This document shows, piece by piece, positions 56,652-64,000 of a stretch of DNA of 64,000 bases. The DNA comes from Azadirachta indica. Taxonomy: Eukaryota > Streptophyta > Magnoliopsida > Sapindales > Meliaceae. The first letter of the stretch is position 1. The number at the start of each line of letters is the position of its first letter. The position numbers were made by a program, and so were the translations under genes. A model generated the notes under the pieces. The model had not been told where the DNA came from. It did no database searches and was given only the letters and a program-made list of their open reading frames with translations. Where the stretch lies: assembly GCA_022749755.1 (NCBI GenBank), contig CM040443.1, positions 15,143,744 to 15,207,743 on the forward strand. Reading direction: 5' to 3'.

Positions 56652-58458
56652 TATTGGAAAATTTTATCAAATAAATAATGAAAAATTAAGTTAGGAGAGT
56701 TAAAAAATTGTATATAAGTATACAGTTTTAATAAAAATAAAAGGAAGGAATATAAAAGATACCTCTTGATGCTTTTAAAATATTTTTGCTGCAAGTTTTT
56801 CTTCACCAATAGTTTTCAAACCAATCCTCTAGTAATTATCATAAAGAGAAGAGTGGGCTTCTATTTTAATACAATGGTGATCTTGAAGAAAACTATTTTT
56901 CTGTATAATAAACGTTAAAAAAGAAAACTCTTTTTTTTTTTAATCACTACTGGGTTTCCACTTTTTTTCTTTCTTTTTTATATCACTTCTATTTTAATTA
57001 AAACAATTTTAATTATGATAGAATTAAATTAATTTAACTAATTAATAACACTTATTAATTAATTAAATATGTAAGACAATCCTAATAGAAGTAGTATTTT
57101 AATAAAAACAATTTCAATTCAAATCAAATTAATTAATTAATTAATAACATTTATTAATTAATTAAATTTTGTAAAACAACTTCTAGTAGAAGTGAAATTC
57201 TAATTAATTCAAAATTAATATTTAAAAAACGATAAAAAAGATAAATATCTCTATGAGAATTTATCTATTTAATTTCTCAAATTAAATTATTTGGATATTA
57301 ATAATAAATATTTATCTTAAAATATCTTACTAATCAATTAATTCTAATTAATTAAATAAATCATAATTAAAACATGTATTTCATAAAACTATTTTCTGGA
57401 CAAACAAAAATTTAGTGTAATTTTGTCCATTGTATTATTTACTCCACTGATTTAAGAGATGGTATTGGGGACCTATGAACCTACAATTTCAAGCTCTAAT
57501 AAATTTAGATAATTAATTAAACTCTTTAATTAGTTAATCTAATTTATTAATTCCAGTATTATTTCACTAAAAATCTAGAATTGAACTCTTAAAATTATAG
57601 ATATAATTTACTCAAAAATCTTTGAGCAGTCCATTGATATAATCACTACATGCAGTTTAACCTTCTATAAACGGTTCACAATAGAGTTAGGTCAATTTTC
57701 CGTTTTATCCCTCTAATTACATCTTTATCCTTATATTTCATTAATTCTCTATTGAACAATTAATTTATAAAGTAATTATAAATTGAACGTTCAAACTATT
57801 CAATTACAAAATTAACACTTAAGAGACTCATCTTTCTGACTTCCATTAGGAAGGAAAGGATTCTATATCTGTATGTTACATTCCCAACTATTTATTTTAT
57901 TAAATCTCTAAGATACAAGTGTTGAGCTTGTGTTAGAACAAACCTTAACATGTAATTCAAAAGATTTAATAATATAAATATGAGTTTATGATTACTCAAG
58001 ATTAAGATTGATCCACACATGATCATCTGTTGATATTGTTTGAATTCTCAGTTAGTAACGAAATTTATATTAGAATTCAAAGTATGTCTGGTGCAATCCT
58101 ATATAATCATATTATAAAAAGTGCCTCCATCATAATGTCACTACATTGACAGTCCGGATAAAACTATCACATTCTTAATGTTAGCGGACTGTCCTAGTAA
58201 TATTTAATTAAAGAACCCAACTTTAATTAATTTATTACGGACTATTTTAGTTTATTATCCATAATCTTAATTCTCTTGTATATATAACATTTATATATAC
58301 TAAGATTATGGTTACATTTATATATACTAAGATTATGTCAATAGATGATCATATGCAGATCAATCTTAATTCTGAGCAGTCATAAACTCATGCTTATGTT
58401 AATTTTATTTGTTTCAATAATGTACAAGTTACATGCTTTTAGGGCACTATCCCTAACA
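56652..58458 (-). repeat. 5' LTR of the copia element
   Basis: 1.8 kb. On the minus strand it begins TGTTAGGGATAGTGCC and ends TTTTCCAATA (or TTTTCCA if the last three bases are internal). Near its start it has an extra duplicated TTATATATACTAAGATTATG segment (about 58290-58340) missing from the 3' copy. Confidence 0.92.
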
Positions 58459-58463
58459 TATAC

Positions 58464-58768
58464 ATCACACACTATATAAGAAGTAAGATGGTTGTCGTTA
58501 GGGATTTGAAAAACTTCCTAATGTTAATTATATTTGCAAATTGAGATGGCTGTGAAAACTCTAGTTCCTAAATCTAATGTGTATGATTGTATTGAGCGTA
58601 AATATCAGGTAATTCATTCTTAAGATTATTCAAAATAACATTGCAAAACACATTATTTGGCTTAACCCATATTTGATAAATTACATTATAATTATCGGAT
58701 TCTTTTTCTTATAGAGGTTGACTCAAAAAATTTAAGAGATTAAGAACATCTAAGGCATTATATATTAT
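58464..58768. other. no gene seen between the copia element and the right-hand MULE
   Basis: AT-rich, no recognised motif. Ends with ATATATTAT (58760-58768), a possible 9-bp target duplication copy for the MULE. Confidence 0.4.
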
Positions 58769-59239
58769 GGGGAAATAACCAAAAATGCCCCTAGTTTATA
58801 AATAAAATTCAAAAATACCCCTTAGCAAATTTTCATTCAAATCTGCCCCTTTTTCTTCCAATAAGACAAAATTGCCCTCATGCCCCAAAATTGAAATAGA
58901 AACAAAACACTTGCGATTCGATCGTCCTCACATTCAAGCGTTTTCATCTCACATTTGAGCAACCAAAGTTAGCCTCTAGTTGCAGTTTCAAGACAAATAG
59001 AGAGTGTTTGACAACAACACACACAATGAATAGAAATCTCCAACGGGTCTTTGTGATTACAAGTTAGGGTTTGATTTCCCATTCCAAATTGGCATGATTA
59101 TTTGTACAAATTTGGGTATTTTTCATGAATTAATTGTTAGATATGTTAGGATGTTATTAATTTTGGAAAATAACTGAGTGAATTTGGGTTTGATATTGGA
59201 ATATTGGTCGTATTTTGTTCACCAAAGCTATTCATGAAC

Positions 59240-59780
59240 CCCCAATATACTTTCAAGTCACGTTAAACTCGAAAGTGTATTTGTAACATGACTCAAAAGT
59301 GTTTTGTTTGCCTTAACTACAAAGTAATTTTTTGAGGCACATTACAAATACACTTTCGATTAGTTTTGAGCAACAGCAAAAGACAAAGTTTTGAGTTAGT
59401 TTTCAATGACTTTCAAATATGGTTGCAAAAAATTAGTTTTGAGTCGGCCATACATGCATATTCAAGTCAGGTATATATAATTAGTTTCGAACAGGCATAC
59501 ATGCACATTTGAGTTAGGTATATATATGTATATGTATGTTAGTTTCGAGTTTCAAAACATGGTTTTAGTGAAAACTTGAGTTTTAAGTCAAGTCCAAAAA
59601 AGCTACTTTTAAGTCATATGTTTATGCAATTTCGAGTTGCTTACTTTTTAAGGTTTTGAGTCACTTGCTTTTTCAGTTTTGAGTCGTGTTTTTCTGCAGT
59701 TCCAAGTCACGTTTTGTTTGTAGTTTTGAGTCACTTGGTTTTTTGTAGTTTCGAGTGTTTCAGTAACTTTCAAGAAAAAC
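59240..59780. repeat. dense cluster of TTTCGAGT/TTTTGAGTC words
   Basis: At least fifteen occurrences of (C/T)GAGT(C/T)-centred words in 540 bp (ACTCGAAAGTG, ACTCAAAAGTG, TTTTGAGTCACTTG, AGTTTCGAGT), spaced irregularly at 20-60 bp. Not a regular tandem array. Confidence 0.65.
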
Positions 59781-60130
59781 AAAATATTAGAATTTTGCAG
59801 CATGGTTTTAATTTGAAATTGATGAACTAACTAAAGTTTAATTTGCTTTTTGATGCAGTCAGTAATGGTTACAATTAGCACTGTGTTGAAGGCAAAGAAG
59901 GCAGACCATTTTTCGACTGTGGTAGTGATATTGTCTAAGTTTAAAAAACTGAATGAAATACTGAGCAAGTTAAGAAAGAGACAGTGGTGTATGTTCAAGT
60001 AGAGCTGCTTAGGACACTTTTTGGATCTCTAATTCTTGGGCTTCTCAAGGAACCTGGTGCATAAAATCCTTTTGCATGAGGTAGAAACAGATGAGGATGA
60101 ACATGGGAATGGTTTTTAATCAGAGAGACG

Positions 60131-62990
60131 CCCATGAGATTCTCCCGCATGGAGTTTGCACTGATTACTGAGCTTACATTTGGGCCATATTTGGATGTAG
60201 ATATGGACAGTTATAGGCTCAAGGACTTGTATTTCAGACTCAAGCCTATACCTAGTCTAGATGACATTGATCCTGCATTCCATGCTCTTGACTTTAATGC
60301 TATTGATGATGTGGATGTAGTCAAGGTCACACTTTACTACTTAGTTGCGCGTGTGGTAATCTAATAGGCAGGGAGATATCTTGCGAATTTATTGTTAATG
60401 AGCCTTGTTGATGACTTGAATGAGTTCAACAGATATCCTTGGGGTTCGGTTTCTTGGCGCTACATTTAGCAATCATTGAGCTAAGCTCTAAAAGGGCAAG
60501 ATGCCCAGTACTGGGTCAAGTTGGCTAAGGCAAATGCAGAGGGCAAGACGTATATGATGCAATACAATCTGGATGGATTCCTGCTAGCATCCCAAGTATA
60601 CATAAGATTTGTACATACTTAATTTGTAATTTACTATGATATGGTGTGTGTTTGGATATACATTTAGATGAGAAGATGTAAAAGTTTGATCAGTTAGATA
60701 TATGTGTTTGTGTTTGACATTGTTTTGTGATGTGTTGTATTGTTAATGAGAGAGCATAGTGAGTGATGCTGCAAATTATGAAGCGTTGTATTGGTTGGGT
60801 AGTTGATACAGTGATTATATGTAGGTTTTTAAATTTTTGGAATGTCCTAATTATAAGGGAGACTCTGTCCATTTCTTTTGCTAAATGTCTTTTGATAACA
60901 ATTAAATTTTTCGTCATATAGTTCTATATGAGACTAACTGATTCCATTAAAATTTATTATTTTGTTTGTAAATATGGATATACGAGGTCTAACCTACTAT
61001 TGGAACCAACATCTGCCACATATGTTGAGATAGACAGCAGCAAAAAAGCACGTTCGCTATGGAATGCTTAAGATGAACATTTTGAGCCTATCTATGGTAT
61101 ACTAAATGGATGTTTTGTTGTTTGTTTACCTAATTTTATGTGAATAATTTTACTTGTGAACCACATTGATGGGAAATAATTCAAATTAACTTGTTCTTGC
61201 AACCACTAGTTGTACAGCAGTAGATAAAGCCCATTGAGGATGAGCGAAGACAATTGTACTACACATAAATGATGGGATTGGTGGGCATAGATGAGGGCGA
61301 GTACGAAAGGACTATATTCATGGATGACTTGACCTTAGCAGAGATACCTAGTTCTTCTGCTAAGGCTGTTGACACAACTCCTCTTATCAATCCGAGGATG
61401 GCTAGGATATCTACTCTTCCTACACTTGTTGCGTATTAGACAGCTAGAAAATTACCCACTCTAAGGAGACCTAAGAAGGTATGTACACATATAAAATAGC
61501 TCTGTAGTCTCGTTATCCCTCTAGTTGACAGAGTATCGCAAGGAGCTCTTCCCAGATGACCTTGTCAATCATGCCTTCGATACCCATCCTAATCCGCCTC
61601 TGCAATGATATGATATTGCCAGACATCTGAGCCTCATTCAAGTTGATTTCTAGGCTTTTAGAGCGAGGTAAGACAAGGCATCATAGCAACAACTTGATAG
61701 CATACATGCATTGATCGATAAGATTTATAGGCTATTATGTCCAGATGTTGGGTAAGATGTGCATGTCAGTATATTTATTGTTGCTTACTTAAAACCTATT
61801 TTTTTGTGCTTAAATAATAAATAAAATTTTTTTTTTGTTAAGTGTAACTAATATTTTTTATTCAGGCCAACACTGAAGGAGGTTCAAGTATCTGCATTAT
61901 CAACCTACCACCTTCGAATGACTAGATTTGATATAGTTACGTCTACCAAAGGTTGACTTCCCGTTAGCCCCTGTACACTAACCTTTTGAGGCAAAAAAAG
62001 GACGGGTAAGTAAAGAGTTGGCTGCAATGTGGTCCTGGATATCAAATGTGCCTTCTTGACCTAGTTCTTAATGATATCTTCAATCAATTCCTTCGATGGA
62101 TTACTATCGTAGGGGCATACATAAAAGGCGAGACAGGCAAATTGACACCATCCTAGATTAATGGCGTTTTTTAGGCAAGGCGATGGCTGGATAGAGTAAG
62201 TTATATTTTCTTTTTGTGATTTTACCAAATATCAATATAAGCATGATCATTGACATAATTCTTTTTACAATCACACAATACATATATAGCACATCAGCAA
62301 GTATATTGCCATGTTATTTCACCGACAGCTCGTATACAGAGAGATGGTCCTGTAGCATTGGACTGTCACGTCCCTCATCCTCTACATAAGTCGTAAATAA
62401 AATACTTTTAAGTTATAAATCATTATTAGAATTATTTTTTATAATTGCAGTGAATTAACAATTTCTTGCTTCTACAGATGATGCTTCAGGTCATGTACAG
62501 AGGGTTACTATCACAACCATTAGCCGAGGACATATTCTATAGGAACTCAGACATTGAGTCCTTCGTGATGGCACGACATTCTCGGCTACACAGTAATTAG
62601 ATCTAGGTAGCTGTTGTGTACTTGTTCGTAAACCTCAGTAGTGACCATTGGGTAGCTTACACATCCATTTTCGGTAGAGAGAGACTATAGTCCACGATTC
62701 TCTTCCCTCTGCCCATAGGGATACTGAAATTGATTCCACTATACAACCATTGTGTATCTATGTTTCCCACCTATTACATCAAATCAGGTTCTACAGATAT
62801 CTGACTGATTACCTTGGTTGAGTGTTTCACGCCTTTCACATATATTCGACCAATTTAGGGCATACCACAATAGCAGCCGGATTCATAGGACTGCGGGATC
62901 TTCACTTGCATGTTCATACAATACTTAGGATTAAGGCTTCCGTTTGATTTTGGCCCAAAGGACGGTCCGCATATGAGAACCAGAGATGCA
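60131..62990 (+). pseudogene. DUF1985 plus Ulp1-like (C48) protease gene of the second MULE, decayed but Cys box kept
   Basis: DUF1985: RFSRMEFALITELTFGPYLD at about 60137-60196, YRLKDLYF, then DDVDVVKVTLYYLVARV (about 60307-60357), a stop, and SLVDDLNEFNRYPWGSVSWR in a shifted frame (about 60401-60460), followed by GKTYMMQYNLDGFLLASQ (about 60543-60596). Ulp1-like domain: SDHWVAYTSIFGRERL at about 62640-62688 (His-Trp box intact) and DCGIFTCMFIQYLGLRLPFD at about 62891-62950 (nucleophile Cys present). In-frame stops and shifts between these blocks (for example at about 60362, 62689 and 62815) mean this copy is probably inactive, though introns could remove some. Compare the gene at 33340-36270, where Cys is Arg and Trp is a stop. 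Confidence 0.8.
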
Positions 62991-63539
62991 GTAGACCTAT
63001 GGGCATGACAATTATTGTAGTTCATTTTTCTTTTGGTATTATTTGTACATATTTTTTGCATATTAGTTCATGGTGGTTTTTTATATTCACAACTTATAGT
63101 TTTAGGTCAATTACGCATATTATACCCTTTTCTTAGTCATTGTTTTAATCATTATGCAACGTATACTTAAAATCACAACGATTTATATTCAGGGCACGTA
63201 TATTCACTGACAAATTATTTACTTAATTAACAATAATAATGCAAAAATAAATTATCAAACAAGTAATTTCTCAATTTAATTGAAAATTTATTTACTTAGT
63301 TAACAATGGTAACGTAAATAAATTTGCATAGATACAAGTAATTAATTGATTTAATTGGAAATTTATTTTACTTATTTAACACTAATACTATATTGAATGA
63401 ATGAATAAACAAATAATTTCCTAGCCTCACTAAAATATTTTGTAATTCAGTTCTAATTGGTTTTAGATTCTTTTTGTATTTATTTGCATTTCAAAAAAAA
63501 TGAAAAGGTTAGGGTTGAAATAACAAAGCAATTGATGAA

Positions 63540-63672
63540 CACTCAAAAGTGTACTTTCGAGCGCTCACTTGAAAGTACGCTTTTGATTACAGCATAATTA
63601 ATACATGCTCGAAAGTATACTTTTGAGTAAAGCATAATTCATACATACTCAAAAGTGCACTTTCGAGTTTTT
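63540..63672. repeat. cluster of ACTCAAAAGTGTACTTTCGAG-type inverted words
   Basis: Three consecutive imperfect palindromes of the form ACTCAAAAGT.(C/A)ACTTTCGAG at about 63541, 63608 and 63647, spaced 40-65 bp, with ATAATTAATACATGCTCG and ATAATTCATACATACTC linkers. Confidence 0.65.
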
Positions 63673-64000
63673 CAAAATCTAACAGTTTGGACATTATTCA
63701 CACATTCAAAACAGATTCATATAAAATAATGAAATCAACTATGGTTTGTACAACATGATACAATCACAGATTAGCGAATTCAAAATGTTTACAAGTAAAC
63801 CAATTGGAAATGACATTCTGGGATCTATATGAAACTCTAACAATTGGACATTATTTATACATTCACTACATGTTCATATGAAATAATAAAGTCAACCATG
63901 GTTTTTTACAACATGAAACAATCACAAATTAGCAAATCTGGAATGTGTACAAGTAAATCAAATGGAAATGACATACCATAAATGAAATTCACTGCCTCAG
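63673..64000. repeat. tandem duplication of about 135 bp, two units
   Basis: TTTGGACATTATTCACACATTC ... AAGTAAACCAATTGGAAATGACAT (63687-63817) recurs as AATTGGACATTATTTATACATTC ... AAGTAAATCAAATGGAAATGACAT (63841-63975), inside the second MULE. No gene. Confidence 0.75.

Larger units (their letters stand above)
48977..58458 (-). mobile_element. Ty1/copia LTR retrotransposon, full length, dead
   Basis: LTRs at 56652-58458 (5') and 48977-50742 (3') enclose, on the minus strand, a primer site, a long leader, gag, protease, integrase, reverse transcriptase and RNase H, which is the copia order. Flanked by TATAC at 48972-48976 and 58459-58463. The LTRs are about nine tenths alike by eye, so the insertion is old. 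Many stops and shifts break the polyprotein, and the reverse-transcriptase active site is rearranged. This element separates the GA 2-oxidase island from the right-hand MULE. Confidence 0.92.
58769..64000 (+). mobile_element. second Ulp1-carrying MULE (Kaonashi-type), left part only
   Basis: Begins GGGGAAATAACCAAAAATGC, then AATAAAATTCAAAAATACCC, in the style of a MULE terminal repeat (compare GGGAAATTACCTAAAAGAGC at 30817). It carries a DUF1985/Ulp1-like gene on the plus strand at 60130-62990, the same gene type and orientation as in the large MULE. The transposase and right terminal repeat would lie beyond the window. Repeated ACTTTCGAGT-type words lie before the gene (59240-59780) and after it (63540-63670). 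Confidence 0.7.

Noticed and set aside
62855..63061. 68-codon minus-strand frame
   Set aside because: Antisense of the Ulp1-like Cys box on the plus strand, which has clear family motifs.
1..64000. tRNA, rRNA or other structured RNA genes
   Set aside because: No cloverleaf, rRNA or snRNA-like conserved block was recognised on either strand; without a covariance search, small RNAs cannot be excluded.

Overview
This is a stretch of AT-rich nuclear DNA from a dicot-type flowering plant. The evidence is two host genes with spliceosomal GT-AG introns, several classes of plant retrotransposon, Mutator-like DNA transposons and an endogenous plant pararetrovirus. About four fifths of the window is transposable-element or viral-derived sequence. 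No prokaryotic, organellar, rRNA, tRNA or CRISPR feature was seen. Coordinates and motifs come from reading the sequence; family names rest on motif recognition without a database search.

Layout. (1) 1-8038: remnants of an endogenous pararetrovirus (Caulimoviridae, petuvirus-like), broken into head-to-head inverted copies. The left copy is on the minus strand (movement/coat part, tRNA-Met primer site, 3' part); the right copy is on the plus strand (RNase H, 3' part). (2) 8039-28120: a Ty3/gypsy-type element on the plus strand, with LTRs 8039-8712 and 27408-28120, inserted at the edge of the right viral copy. It is split by a second Ty3/gypsy element of Tat type on the minus strand (10861-23488). 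That element's reverse transcriptase is in turn split by a solo LTR (18801-20203) with a clean 5-bp target duplication. (3) 30078-30807 and 30817-40401: a small Mutator-like element (MULE) directly followed by a 9.6-kb Ulp1-carrying MULE of the Kaonashi type. The same 9-bp word AAAATATTT lies left of the first, between the two, and right of the second. (4) 40402-48976: the gene-bearing island. It holds a two-exon gene for a Lys-rich/acidic protein of unknown function (40598-41966, +) and a three-exon gibberellin 2-oxidase of the C20 class (44387-45559, -), both open across all exons, followed by AT-rich DNA with a MITE. (5) 48977-58458: a full-length but dead Ty1/copia element on the minus strand with 1.8-kb LTRs. 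(6) 58769 to the window end: the left terminal repeat and the DUF1985/Ulp1 gene of another Kaonashi-type MULE whose right end is outside the window.

Only the two island genes look functional. The GA 2-oxidase is expected to inactivate gibberellin precursors. The other gene starts 197 bp from the end of the large MULE, so its promoter must lie at least partly in or next to transposon DNA. The observations most worth checking are the abutting MULEs sharing one 9-bp site, the loss of the protease Cys in one of two Ulp1-like genes, a tandem array of mini-exons each with its own intron, the four-level nesting, and a rearranged inverted repeat sitting where the copia reverse-transcriptase active site should be.
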